A stretch of DNA of 64,000 bases from Methanorbis furvi (GCF_032714615.1 NZ_JAWDKA010000002.1:154953-218952); one strand, 5' to 3'. Shown: positions 17,954 to 26,480, counted from the stretch's first letter. The notes: generated by a model not told the origin, from the sequence alone. Numbers and translations: made by a program.

Positions 17954-19996
17954 ATGTCCGCTGAAACAACCATGATGGGGATTTTTCTCCTCCTTGCCTG
18001 TACTCTCATCGTTCTTTTACTGAGCAGCAAGATCAATCTCCCCACAATCATCGGATTTTTCGTGACAGGCATTATTATCGGGCCCTCAGGTCTCAACCTA
18101 TTTAATTATGAACAGGTAAGTCTCGTCGCAGAGTTTGGTCTCATTCTTCTGATGTTCACAATCGGTCTTGAGATCTCACTGAAAAAACTTCTTGAGATGA
18201 AAAAGCTCGTCCTCATCGGCGGCGGACTTCAGATAATTCTCACCACACTTTTTGTCTGGGTTGTTTTGTCCGCGTTCGGCATTCCCTCAAACACTGCATT
18301 TCTGCTCGGACTCATGGTATCAGCCTCCTCAACCGCAATTGTTCTCAACATCTATCAGAACAATGGCCAGATCGACACGAGGCACGGAAAACTGCTTCTT
18401 GCAATTTTGATCAGTCAGGATATTGCAGTAATTCCCATCATGCTCATGCTCCCCATGATTGCCGGAACCGGAGCAGGCGTTATGGCCTCGCTCTTTACGC
18501 TTGGCACAAACATGATAGCACTGCTTGTTGTGATGCTGGTAGCTTTGGTAGTTGTTCCAAAGATTCTTGAAGTGGTAGTCTCACGAAGAAACCGCGAGCT
18601 GTTCATCATCTCAGTGATGACGATCTGTATCGGCATTGCCTGGGTGCTGTCGCTTGCGGATGTCTCGATGTCTTTGGGTGCGTTCCTTGCCGGAGTTGCG
18701 ATTGCAGGATCAGAGTATAACCATGAGGTTATCGGAATCATCATGCCGATTCGGGATATGATGACGGGAATTTTCTTCATCTCTGTTGGCATGATGTTGT
18801 CGGTTGCAGTCATGATGGAAAATATTGTGCTGATCTTAATTCTGGTAGGTCTGCTGATTCTTGCAAAGACGGTGATTGCAACTGCTGCCGGATGGATTGC
18901 CGGAGCAACTGCGGGGACGGCGATTATCGGGGGCTTGAGTCTTGCCCATATCGGAGAGTTTTCCTTTGTGCTTGGATCGTCCGGGTTGTCGCTTGGTATT
19001 CTGACGGATGGAATATATCAGATTTTTCTCGCAGTCGCAATTATTTCGATGACGATTGCGCCTTTCGCGGTAAATGCTGCGCCGAAAATTTCGCAGAGGA
19101 TTGTGCATGCAGCAACGCACGGAAAAGGGGGTGCTTCGATCTCATTTAGTACTGAGAGTCCTGCATCAAAGCTGGAGGAGGAGGGAGGGCCTGTTATTGT
19201 GGTTGGTTTTGGTCCGGCAGGGAGGTATGTTGTTCGGGCGCTGAAGCATGTTGGCCGCGAGTATATTATTCTTGAGATGAATCACGAGACGGTTGCTGAG
19301 GAGAGGAGGAACGGTGAGCATATTCTGTACGGGGATGCGTCGCTTGAGCCGGTTCTTCAACATGCAGGTATCAGGCATACGAGGACGCTGGTGATTACGA
19401 TCTCGGACTCTTCGGCTGCTGAGTCGATTGCGTTGATGGCGAGGAGGCTGAATCCCTGGACGACGATTATTACCCGTGCCCGGTACACGACCGAGAGTTC
19501 GACGCTGTTCAAGCTTGGTGTGGATGAGGTGATTGCTGATGAGCGTGAGGCTGGTCTTGCGATGGCACGAAGAGTGTTTGCGAATGAGAATGTGCCGGCA
19601 CAGGATCTGGAGCAGTATGTTTTGGATGTGCGGGGCGAGATGTTTGCCGAGCGGGAGAAGGTGCTGATTCAAAAGGTGATCGATAGTAAGGTGCAGAAGA
19701 TTTCGTCCAGTCTTGCACCTTCGTCGAAGTCTGAGTTTGTTCATATTGCGGTGAGCCCGGACTCCGAGGCTGCGGGTAAGGCGCTTGCTGATTTACATCT
19801 GCGAAAGAGGTTTCATGTGTCGGTTGTGTCGCTGCATCATGCGTCAGGCGAGGTTATTCTGACGCCTGACGGGACGAAGGTTCTGATGCCTGAGGATATG
19901 CTGGTTCTGAGCGGGAAGCATGAGGATCTTGAGCGGGTGAAGGAGGTGTTTGGGGATGGTGTACACGTGGATGATGAAATTTTGAAACGCGAATAG
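17954..19996 (+). CDS. Kef-type cation:proton antiporter (CPA2) with RCK domains
   Basis: A 680-residue monovalent cation/proton antiporter. Residues 1-385 form about 12 membrane helices with the CPA2 start LLLSSKINLPTIIGFFVTGIIIGP-like sequence. A Rossmann TrkA-N domain follows (VVGFGPAGRYVV, about 415-427), then a TrkA-C domain (about 590-665) for ligand gating. The role is K+ or Na+ export in pH or osmotic balance. The last codons and the TAG stop are supplied by a family B repeat (AAACGCGAATAG), so the original C-terminus may have been a few residues different. Confidence 0.9.
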   Translation: MSAETTMMGIFLLLACTLIVLLLSSKINLPTIIGFFVTGIIIGPSGLNLFNYEQVSLVAEFGLILLMFTIGLEISLKKLLEMKKLVLIGGGLQIILTTLFVWVVLSAFGIPSNTAFLLGLMVSASSTAIVLNIYQNNGQIDTRHGKLLLAILISQDIAVIPIMLMLPMIAGTGAGVMASLFTLGTNMIALLVVMLVALVVVPKILEVVVSRRNRELFIISVMTICIGIAWVLSLADVSMSLGAFLAGVAIAGSEYNHEVIGIIMPIRDMMTGIFFISVGMMLSVAVMMENIVLILILVGLLILAKTVIATAAGWIAGATAGTAIIGGLSLAHIGEFSFVLGSSGLSLGILTDGIYQIFLAVAIISMTIAPFAVNAAPKISQRIVHAATHGKGGASISFSTESPASKLEEEGGPVIVVGFGPAGRYVVRALKHVGREYIILEMNHETVAEERRNGEHILYGDASLEPVLQHAGIRHTRTLVITISDSSAAESIALMARRLNPWTTIITRARYTTESSTLFKLGVDEVIADEREAGLAMARRVFANENVPAQDLEQYVLDVRGEMFAEREKVLIQKVIDSKVQKISSSLAPSSKSEFVHIAVSPDSEAAGKALADLHLRKRFHVSVVSLHHASGEVILTPDGTKVLMPEDMLVLSGKHEDLERVKEVFGDGVHVDDEILKRE

Positions 19997-20150
19997 CGCG
20001 AATAAAAAAATCGCCAATGGCGATTTTTAAGAGATTGTGTAAATAATTTAATTTTAAATAATTGATCTGTTTTGAGAGGCATAGAGATTTTTTTTATTCG
20101 CGCTATTCCGCGAAGCGGTGAGCAGGCCGAAGGCATGCGATTCGCGTTTC
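19984..20150. repeat. Family B palindromic repeat
   Basis: The left arm GAAACGCGAATAGCGCGAAT and core AATCGCCAATGGCGATT lie at 19984-20030; the right arm ATTCGCGCTATTC...GCGTTTC ends at 20150 and is interrupted by a 31-bp insertion. It overlaps the stop codon of the antiporter gene. The rest of the gap to 20347 holds only a TATA-like AATTATAT at about 20290. Confidence 0.8.
20109..20139 (-). mobile_element. 31-bp insertion with ATTC target duplication
   Basis: In reverse orientation the unit begins CGCATGCCTTCGGCCTGC and ends CGCTTCGCG. ATTC flanks it on both sides (20105-20108 and 20140-20143). Removing it and one ATTC restores the normal family B arm ATTCGCGCTATTCGCGTTTC. Confidence 0.68.
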
Positions 20151-20347
20151 AAAATATCATCCCACACCCAAAAATTTTTTTTTCAGATTTTTGGAGCAAA
20201 GGGGTTTGGGGGTAATCATACTGTCGTTGTGGTTATTAATTTTTTGCATCCGGGTCTGTTGTTTGAATCACGGGCCGAAACATCCAGAATAATTATATGC
20301 TCAGAAGTATATTTTCATCGAATAACCCATTGGGAGGATATACAAAT

Positions 20348-20956
20348 ATGGCCCCAAAGAAGAGACAAAAGGATTTGCTGAAGCTGTTTTCTGATATAAC
20401 GCAGAAAACGAAGATTGTGGAGCCCATGAAGCAGCTCCACGGGACACTTCGTGATCAGGATGCGGTTGAACGTGAGATTGCCCTGATTATGCGGGAGATT
20501 CAGGACCGCGGATTTTTCAAGACAAAGCTTGAACCAATTCAGCTGGCACGACTTATCACCGCGTTTCATGCAGGCAAGAATGATACCGAGATCGCCCGCG
20601 AGCTTGGCGACGAGAAGCTTTCAAAGACGGTTGCCCGTGCCCGGGTTCGGCTGAAGCTGTTCCGCGATCTTGACTTTAATATGCCGTTCGATCAGGAACA
20701 GATGCGGACTTTGATGAGTACTGATAAAACGATGCGGGAGATCTCTGAGGAGTTGGGAATAAGCCCGACGACGCTTCGTGAGTACCGGCATGTGATTGAA
20801 CAGAAAGAGGATGTGACGCTTGATCCATATCTGGAACGCATCCGGGATGTGATGGAGGATCGGGATCTGACGGAAAAGATGGCGTCAGGTCTGCAGGAGG
20901 ACACGCTTGGCGAGGCTATTGATGTGTCTGAGTCCGACAGTATTGAGATCAACTAA
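20348..20956 (+). CDS. Helix-turn-helix protein, methanogen-type, function unknown
   Basis: A 202-residue soluble protein. The start at ATG 20348 is chosen for the GGGAGG 10 bases upstream. It has two helix-turn-helix-like segments: RLITAFHAGKNDTEIARELG (about 75-95) and MREISEELGISPTTLREY (about 135-152), the second a good DNA-binding candidate. The C-terminus is acidic. I recognise it only as a conserved type of methanogen protein; it might be a sigma-like or replication-linked DNA-binding protein. It lies alone between a repeat and an MBL hydrolase. Confidence 0.78.
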   Translation: MAPKKRQKDLLKLFSDITQKTKIVEPMKQLHGTLRDQDAVEREIALIMREIQDRGFFKTKLEPIQLARLITAFHAGKNDTEIARELGDEKLSKTVARARVRLKLFRDLDFNMPFDQEQMRTLMSTDKTMREISEELGISPTTLREYRHVIEQKEDVTLDPYLERIRDVMEDRDLTEKMASGLQEDTLGEAIDVSESDSIEIN

Positions 20957-21030
20957 CTTCATATCCAATATTTTTTTCTTCTTTTTCCCTGACCTATTTC
21001 TATTTATAGCATCAGGGAGGAGTATATTGC

Positions 21031-21693
21031 ATGTATATCAGATATGTCGGGCACTCCTGCTTTTCGCTGGAAGGGTCCAAAAAAATTCTGATTGATCCCC
21101 TGCCTGTTGACGCGGCGAAGGTTGATGCGGATCTTGTTCTGGTTACGCACGGTCATGGCGATCATCTGGGAATAACGGTACAGCTGAAGAAGCGGACGAT
21201 CGCAATTCATGAGCTTGCAAGGTATCTGTCAAAAAAGGATGTGCCGGCAACCGGAATGGGTATCGGGGGAACGGTTGTTGTTGACGGCGTGAAGATCACC
21301 ATGGTTCCGGCAGTTCATTCTTCTTCGGTGGAGGAGAACGGGGTGGATCTTTATATGGGAGCTGCGGCAGGTTTTGTGGTGGAGATGGACGGGGTTGTGG
21401 TGTACCATGCGGGAGATACGGGACTGTTTTCGGACATGAAGCTGATTCATGAGTTGTATCATCCTGATGTTGCCCTGCTGCCGGTTGGCGGCCATTTTAC
21501 GATGGGACCGGATGAGGCGATGATTGCGGCTGAGTGGATTGGTGCTCCGCTGGTTATTCCGATGCATTACAATACGTTCCCGGCAATTATGCAGGACTTA
21601 ACCGGGTTCAAGCATGCGATCGAGTCGACGACGTCGATGACGGTGGATGCGATTTCGCCCGGAAGCGGCGTTACGGTCTCGCCCAGAAAATAA
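21031..21693 (+). CDS. UPF0173-type metallo-beta-lactamase-fold hydrolase
   Basis: A 220-residue MBL-fold protein of the UPF0173/UlaG-like group. The metal motif THGHGDHLG lies near residues 41-49, with further ligands in VHSSS, HAGDTGLF (about 130) and the C-terminal MHYNTFP (about 185). The start is backed by GGGAGGAG. It is probably a small soluble phosphodiesterase- or lactonase-like enzyme; substrate unknown. Confidence 0.85.
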   Translation: MYIRYVGHSCFSLEGSKKILIDPLPVDAAKVDADLVLVTHGHGDHLGITVQLKKRTIAIHELARYLSKKDVPATGMGIGGTVVVDGVKITMVPAVHSSSVEENGVDLYMGAAAGFVVEMDGVVVYHAGDTGLFSDMKLIHELYHPDVALLPVGGHFTMGPDEAMIAAEWIGAPLVIPMHYNTFPAIMQDLTGFKHAIESTTSMTVDAISPGSGVTVSPRK

Positions 21694-21743
21694 AATATTT
21701 TTTTCGTTTTCTCAACAGGTGTATTGAAAAACCTGATAACTCT

Positions 21744-22688
21744 CTACAAAATAATTTCCTGCGGTAGATAAGTATCCGGGTCGTCGAAGAATCCGGCATC
21801 CTGTACGCACTGCTCTTCCTGCCGAAGAACGTAGAGGACGGAGAAGCCGCTGCGATTGAAGCTGAGATCACAGTCAGCGTCAAAAAAGTCTGATAATTTT
21901 TTGAAGACAGTGATGGTTTCAGCGTTGACTGAGTAGACGTACTCGTCTGCGGGTACATCGATATGCCAGCGACCGGGCCAGTTGTGAATGGTGTTGTGAT
22001 GCAGGAGTTGTCCACCGAGTTTTTGCATGAGATTTTGCGATGCAGGGGAGGGGGAGCCCGGGAAGATGAGGGAGAGGGTGTCGCTGTATCTTGCAAGGTC
22101 GTCAAGCAGTTTTCGATATTCGTCGGAAGAGAGAGCCGGCATGAGATAGGGACAGGCATGGTTGCTGGCCGTGTCATAATCAGTGTAGACTGTTTCGCCG
22201 ATTTTTTCTTCGGCGAGTCTGAACTCAGCAAGGTCGAGGAAGAATGATGGGTCAAGGTAGTAGATGGATTCGTGGGCGATGGTGGTGAGGACGCATCTGT
22301 TTCCTGCGAAAAATCTGATGTCAAGGAAGCGATCAAGGGTGATGAAGTTTTCAGAGCTGCGGAGAAGATCAATTGACTCTTTGCAGCAGCGGTAGTGATG
22401 GTCGTCATAGAAGGCAATTTGTGTGATGCCGTCTCCATCCGAGTATCTGGCGCCGTGATCGGTTCTCCTGCGTTCGATGAACCAGGGGGCGAATTGGTTT
22501 TTGATCTCAGGGAGGGTGGTGATGTCCTCGAGTTGACATGGGTCGGAGATGACGATTCTGTCGCAGTGTTGTTCGAGGTAGTCGAGGATGCAGAGATAGG
22601 TCTCGTGATCCCTGCTTTCCGGATAGTAGAACTGGCCGATGTCGCGGCTGGAGATGAGGCTGAAGCTGGTTTCCTGTGTGTACATCAT
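21744..22688 (-). CDS. Hypothetical protein, 314 residues
   Basis: No family recognised. The protein appears soluble and acidic, with no signal or membrane segment. It opens MMYTQETSFSLISSRDIGQFYYPESRD and has scattered acidic/His sequence (YDDHHYRCCKES near 93, YTDYDTASNHACPYLMPA near 170) that could bind metal or nucleic acid. YESLDEYLC-like segments recall minimal PLD- or NYN-like folds, but I would not claim either. It reads away from the UPF0173 gene and ends in a T-rich gap. A real gene by codon pattern and length. Confidence 0.65.
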   Translation of the reverse strand: MMYTQETSFSLISSRDIGQFYYPESRDHETYLCILDYLEQHCDRIVISDPCQLEDITTLPEIKNQFAPWFIERRRTDHGARYSDGDGITQIAFYDDHHYRCCKESIDLLRSSENFITLDRFLDIRFFAGNRCVLTTIAHESIYYLDPSFFLDLAEFRLAEEKIGETVYTDYDTASNHACPYLMPALSSDEYRKLLDDLARYSDTLSLIFPGSPSPASQNLMQKLGGQLLHHNTIHNWPGRWHIDVPADEYVYSVNAETITVFKKLSDFFDADCDLSFNRSGFSVLYVLRQEEQCVQDAGFFDDPDTYLPQEIIL

Positions 22689-22701
22689 AGTTGGTGACTC
22701 G

Positions 22702-22796
22702 TTAGATGATGAACCTCATATGAGCGATCACGAGGATGCCAATTCCTGCATTCCTGTGATTCCAAGAATGATTGTTGCTGCTGTGAGAGATGTCAT
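22702..22796 (-). pseudogene. Tiny membrane peptide ORF, probably frameshifted
   Basis: The start ATG overlaps the stop of the upstream 186-residue gene as ATGA. In frame it gives 22 residues beginning MTSLTAATIILGITG. A shift of frame within the run near 22750 continues the hydrophobic helix (GIGILVIAHMRFII) to a TAA at 22702. I read it as a one-helix peptide of about 31 residues with a frameshift, or two chance frames. Confidence 0.3.
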
Positions 22797-23353
22797 GCCG
22801 TCCTCGCTTCGATGTTTCGAAGAATTTCTTCCAGTCTTTCTTCCGTTACCGTTGTGTTGTGTTTGATATTTTCCGAGAGTTCGATATCGTATCTCAGTAT
22901 GACTATCATGAACTGGACCGGAAGAGGCGGATTTTTTTTGGCGGCTGAAATTCTGTCGATTTCGGCGAGAACTTTTTCAGGTTCTTCGGGTGAGTAATAT
23001 CCTTCGAGGAGGATGGTGAGGTAGCCGGTTTCGTTGACACCATAGTCACTGATGTTTCGATCATACTCTGTCACTTTGTTCCAGAGGTGGCTGTTGATAT
23101 CAGGATCACTGATGGAGTAGCCGGATGCATTGAGCATTGTGCTGTAATTTACTCCGTCCACTCCCGGCCGGAGGAGAATTACGGTCCCCGGGGCGGCGGT
23201 TACTTTGCTGATGTTTTCCGACGGCAGTGGCGGTTGCGGGGGGGTATCTGAAGCTCCCGCGAGGAGAATAACTGCGAGTATGGCCGCGACTACAAGAATG
23301 ATTGCGGTTATTATGAGAAGGTGTGTGTGGGTTTTAGCATTGTACTCAGACAT
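22793..23353 (-). CDS. Single-helix membrane-anchored protein
   Basis: A 186-residue protein, started at ATG 23353; the upstream extension is a poor reading. After a short polar tail (MSEYNAKTHTH) comes one membrane helix (about 12-34), then an extracytoplasmic domain with several N-x-T/S sites and alternating strand/helix sequence (VTAAPGTVILLRPGVDG, YLTILLEGYYSPEEPEKVLAEIDRIS). It is the last full gene of the membrane cluster and follows the 146-residue four-helix protein after 28 bases. No family recognised. Confidence 0.65.
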   Translation of the reverse strand: MSEYNAKTHTHLLIITAIILVVAAILAVILLAGASDTPPQPPLPSENISKVTAAPGTVILLRPGVDGVNYSTMLNASGYSISDPDINSHLWNKVTEYDRNISDYGVNETGYLTILLEGYYSPEEPEKVLAEIDRISAAKKNPPLPVQFMIVILRYDIELSENIKHNTTVTEERLEEILRNIEARTA

Positions 23354-23381
23354 GATGAGCGTTCCGATAGTTTTTGGGTTA

Positions 23382-23822
23382 TCAGTTTTTTTCGATTTCA
23401 GATTTGTTGTTCTTTTTGCGAGGCAGATACTCCATAAGACAGTACAAAGACATCGTCGCAACAACGCTGATCATAAATCCGCACGAGAACATGTAGACTG
23501 AAAATCCTCCTTTCTCCGGGAGATATTCCATAAGAAGATTGGCGATTTCAATGATAGCAGCAAGGAGAATGAGGATCACGCCCCCGGCAAGAATGTAGGA
23601 GAAAGGCGTAAGAGGATTGGTATTCTTTGGTTCACGAGGGTAGAGCTGCGTAATCCAGAGCATGGTGATAAAACCAAGAACAATACCTATGAGATAATAC
23701 AGATGAGAGAGTTCAGGGCTGGAACCTACAACTGCATGATAGTCGCAGAGGGCGATTCCTACAGAAAAGATGCCAAGAAACAGGAGAGCGGAATAGATGA
23801 GTTTTTCATGAGTGGTTAGCAT
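23382..23822 (-). CDS. Four-helix membrane protein, paralogue 1
   Basis: A 146-residue integral membrane protein with four predicted helices. It shares with the genes at 24586 and 26049 the pattern SPELSxLYY...G.xLGF at helix 2, a charged LxxRExK(D/N)T loop, YxPEKxxF before helix 4, and a Y(L/C)xxxYLP C-terminal segment. The charged tail RKKNNKSEIEKN is presumably cytoplasmic. It belongs to a lineage-specific family; I know no function. Its start overlaps a 33-residue ORF by 7 bases, suggesting coupling. Confidence 0.7.
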   Translation of the reverse strand: MLTTHEKLIYSALLFLGIFSVGIALCDYHAVVGSSPELSHLYYLIGIVLGFITMLWITQLYPREPKNTNPLTPFSYILAGGVILILLAAIIEIANLLMEYLPEKGGFSVYMFSCGFMISVVATMSLYCLMEYLPRKKNNKSEIEKN

Positions 23823-23917
23823 GTGAGATCACCTGAGTAATTTTTAATGAGGCCGGAAATGTGATGATGCAAATCATCAGGCAGGACTACAACCGGGAGG
23901 AGGATGTTTTTCTTCAT
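23816..23917 (-). CDS. 33-residue ORF between membrane genes
   Basis: Reads MKKNILLPVVVLPDDLHHH and continues to LTC before TAA. It begins 11 bases after the 59-residue gene and ends inside the start of paralogue 1. AGGAAAAAT precedes its ATG. Position and overlap suggest a translated coupling peptide, but its length gives little statistical support. Confidence 0.3.
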   Translation of the reverse strand: MKKNILLPVVVLPDDLHHHISGLIKNYSGDLTC

Positions 23918-23928
23918 GATATTTTTCC

Positions 23929-24108
23929 TTAGAGAATGATCCTGAGAAGGAAAAAGTAACAGATGACGACACCTATCCCAAGAAGAAGGAACAGTCTGAT
24001 CTTTTTTGGCTCGGCATTGTTCTTCCGCATCTGACGGAATGCATATGCATAGAGAGTGACTGTGACTATGATGAGCAGGAAATAGCCAATGACCATGAAG
24101 GTGTTCAT
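23929..24108 (-). CDS. 59-residue two-helix membrane protein
   Basis: Reads MNTFMVIGYFLLIIVTVTLY, a polar loop RQMRKNNAEPKKIR, then LFLLLGIGVVICYFFLLRIIL. Two membrane helices joined by a positively charged loop make it a convincing small membrane protein. Its ATG overlaps the stop of the upstream 148-residue gene by 4 bases (ATGA), so translation is probably coupled. Confidence 0.6.
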   Translation of the reverse strand: MNTFMVIGYFLLIIVTVTLYAYAFRQMRKNNAEPKKIRLFLLLGIGVVICYFFLLRIIL

Positions 24109-24551
24109 GATCTTCTACCGAAAAATTTCTGCAACTCACCACAGGCAGCGTTGAACTCAAAGGTTAATCCATTGAATAGCAGACCGAACACGACGCCGAA
24201 CGTGTAGATGGAATATGTTCCTGTGAAAAACTGCGAGTAGTTTGTCATCAGAATATATCCGAATGCTGCGATGCAGAGAAGAAGGACGGCAAAGAGAAGG
24301 AGGCGGAGTATGTTCGCTCTTTTTCCTATGCAGACCGGCTGGTCATCAGCATTTTGTGCCGTGAGAGTTGTCATGCGATACATGGCAGAGGCCGTGAGGA
24401 TGCCGATAATGATTCCTGCAATGTAGAGGGTCATGCAGAATTCTGAGGTGAGTTCGGTGTGATCTCCATACCATGAAAGTACTCCGCCCAGGATAAAGGA
24501 GAGTATGAGAGGGAGGATCACGATGAGTGAGGCGATAAAGCGGTTGTGCAT
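24105..24551 (-). CDS. Four-helix membrane protein, diverged
   Basis: A 148-residue membrane protein with four helices, started at MHNRF (ATG 24551, preceded by CAGGAA); an in-frame ATG at 24605 overlapping the previous gene is possible. It has the same size and helix layout as the three clear paralogues but lacks the SPELS and YxPEK motifs; the loop between helices 2 and 3 (NADDQPVCIGKRANI) is longer. Probably a distant member or co-functioning partner. Confidence 0.65.
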   Translation of the reverse strand: MHNRFIASLIVILPLILSFILGGVLSWYGDHTELTSEFCMTLYIAGIIIGILTASAMYRMTTLTAQNADDQPVCIGKRANILRLLLFAVLLLCIAAFGYILMTNYSQFFTGTYSIYTFGVVFGLLFNGLTFEFNAACGELQKFFGRRS

Positions 24552-24585
24552 TTTTTTTGTTCCTGATTTTTCAAATTTTTTCAAT

Positions 24586-25014
24586 TCAGATCTGCTGTTC
24601 CTCATACAACAGTTCGTTTGGGAGATAGTAGATGATGGCGACTGCGGTAAAGCCTATCGCAAGACCTATGATGTACGATAGTGGGGCGAAGCCGATTTTT
24701 TCCGGCATGTAGCTGCTGAGGAGGTATGCAACCCATACTACGATGCCTGCAAAGATGAGGAGAATTGATGTAAGGATTGCGATGCCGGATTTTTTCAGGA
24801 CTACGTTTTTGGTGTCTTTTGTTTCACGGACATCGAGCAGAAATGCGGCAAACATTACGGCAAAGCCGATGAGAAGACCAAAGCAGTAGGTGAGCAGGGA
24901 GAGTTCCGGGCTTGATCCTGCGAAGACTTCGTAACTTCTGAGAGGCGTGGCCATTATGAGGGAGCCGAGGATGAGGATGGCGTAGAGTATCCATTTTGTG
25001 CGTTTGCCAAACAT
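24586..25014 (-). CDS. Four-helix membrane protein, paralogue 2
   Basis: A 142-residue protein started at MFGKRTKW (ATG 25014); upstream codons belong to the divergent promoter region. It shares SSPELSLLTYCFGLLIGF, LDVRETKDTKN, YMPEKIGFAPLSYIIGLAIGF and the IIYYLPNELL tail ending EEQQ with paralogues 1 and 3. Head of the minus-strand membrane operon, divergent from the regulator at 25154 with 139 bases between starts. Confidence 0.72.
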   Translation of the reverse strand: MFGKRTKWILYAILILGSLIMATPLRSYEVFAGSSPELSLLTYCFGLLIGFAVMFAAFLLDVRETKDTKNVVLKKSGIAILTSILLIFAGIVVWVAYLLSSYMPEKIGFAPLSYIIGLAIGFTAVAIIYYLPNELLYEEQQI

Positions 25015-25153
25015 TTTTGATATATTGATGGTATTGGAAATGAGCCAATATAATAATTGTGGACAAAGTGTGATACTTTGGGGAGGGGTGCTCTGGTAAA
25101 GTGTGAGATTGTGATCAATAACTATATTTGAGGTTATCGGCAATTGTTTTTGT

Positions 25154-25975
25154 ATGCGTCGCTGGATTCTCATTCTCTGTCTTCTTGGTATTTTGCTGAG
25201 CGGAACAGGGATGGTGTCCGCAGAGATGGTTGGGAACTATACTATCTGGGATATGGAAATCAGTCCGATGTATGAAGAGATTGTTCCCATAGATGACGGA
25301 AAAGAGATCGTCCTTGTTGAAGGATGGGGTTATTTAGAAATCTGGCGACAGATAGTTATTACGGACTTAGTTGCCATTTTTGAGGGAACAGTCCTCGAGT
25401 GGCCTCTCATCATTTTCTCTCCGGTTATCTTTGCTCTTCTTGGATTCATTTCTGTATTTATCTACACGTCCCGGAAAAATCAAAAGATCTCCCTGCCTCA
25501 GGAAAAAATTCTTGCTTATCTTAACGATAATTCAGGCTCCACCCAGCAGCAGATCATCTCTGCTGTGGGAGCCTCCCGCGGCTCTGTCTGTTATCATCTG
25601 CATGCTCTTGAGAAACAAAATAAAATTCATCCGGTGACTCGCAATGGGCGTTCCTTCTATTACACCAGTAAAGACTCGGGCGACATGCTGGAGCAGACAA
25701 TTCATTATCTTCTCTCGCGGGAAAAGTCCGGGAAATTTTTACAGACACTCTATCTTCATCCGGGAATCACGAGAAAGGAGCTTGCGGGGCAGCTTGGAAT
25801 AACGCCTGCTACTGTTCGGTGGTATCTGATCCGGTACATGGATGAACGGGTTTGCAGAACGGAAAAGTGCGGGAAGGAGTACTGCTACTCGCTCACGGAT
25901 GAGGCGAGAGAGATCTGTGAACGGTTTGTGGAGGAGAGTGTTGCGGGAGAAAAAGATCAGGAACGTGATGGGTAA
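25154..25975 (+). CDS. Membrane-anchored dual winged-helix regulator
   Basis: A 273-residue protein with a signal peptide (residues 1-23), a short outer segment of about 55 residues, one membrane helix (about 75-100) and a cytoplasmic part with two winged helix-turn-helix domains: STQQQIISAVGASRGSVCYHLHALE (about 130-155) and TRKELAGQLGITPATVRWYLIRYM (about 210-235). This layout is common for methanogen one-component membrane regulators. It sits between paralogues 2 and 3 of the four-helix family and is divergent from the operon, so these are likely its targets. Signal sensed unknown. Confidence 0.82.
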   Translation: MRRWILILCLLGILLSGTGMVSAEMVGNYTIWDMEISPMYEEIVPIDDGKEIVLVEGWGYLEIWRQIVITDLVAIFEGTVLEWPLIIFSPVIFALLGFISVFIYTSRKNQKISLPQEKILAYLNDNSGSTQQQIISAVGASRGSVCYHLHALEKQNKIHPVTRNGRSFYYTSKDSGDMLEQTIHYLLSREKSGKFLQTLYLHPGITRKELAGQLGITPATVRWYLIRYMDERVCRTEKCGKEYCYSLTDEAREICERFVEESVAGEKDQERDG

Positions 25976-26048
25976 TGATGGGAAAAAAATGTGAGTTGAT
26001 TTTGTTTACAGAATTTTTGCGGAAGAAAAATTCCGCAGAAAAATACTC

Positions 26049-26480
26049 TCAACTCTCCTGCTGTTCGTCATGAGGTAAGTGCTCGGGGAGATAGTACACG
26101 ATTAACACTGCGATAAATCCGATCAAAAAACCAATTGAGTACGCAGATGTGGAAACCATGACTTTCTCAGGACTATACACGATGAGATAATAGTACAAAA
26201 ATCCGGCAACAGCCATGATTGCAATCCCAACAACTCCCATGATACCTAAAGAAGTACGTGTTAACGGAAGAAGATCGATATCTTTCGGTTTACGGGGATC
26301 TAATAATACTGCTCCAAGCATTGTGGAAAACCCGAGAACAAGACCTACCGGATAGAGCAGAGAGATGAGAGATAGAGTTGATTCTGCTGCTGCTGTGTAC
26401 TGGGCAACTTCGATACTTATCCAAAAGATACCAAGAATGAATATACCAAAAAGGATACGTTTTATACGATAACTTAGCAT
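26049..26480 (-). CDS. Four-helix membrane protein, paralogue 3
   Basis: A 143-residue membrane protein with GGTGATG before its ATG. It shares with paralogues 1 and 2 the STLSLISLLYPVGLVLGF segment, LDPRKPKDIDLL loop, YSPEKVMVSTSAYSIGFLIGF and the IVYYLPEHLPHDEQQES tail. It converges on the membrane regulator gene, 73 bases from its end. Third member of the local family. Confidence 0.72.
   Translation of the reverse strand: MLSYRIKRILFGIFILGIFWISIEVAQYTAAAESTLSLISLLYPVGLVLGFSTMLGAVLLDPRKPKDIDLLPLTRTSLGIMGVVGIAIMAVAGFLYYYLIVYSPEKVMVSTSAYSIGFLIGFIAVLIVYYLPEHLPHDEQQES

Noticed and set aside
20255..20280. tRNA T-arm (GTTTGAATC)
   Set aside because: No matching T-stem, acceptor stem or anticodon arm around it.
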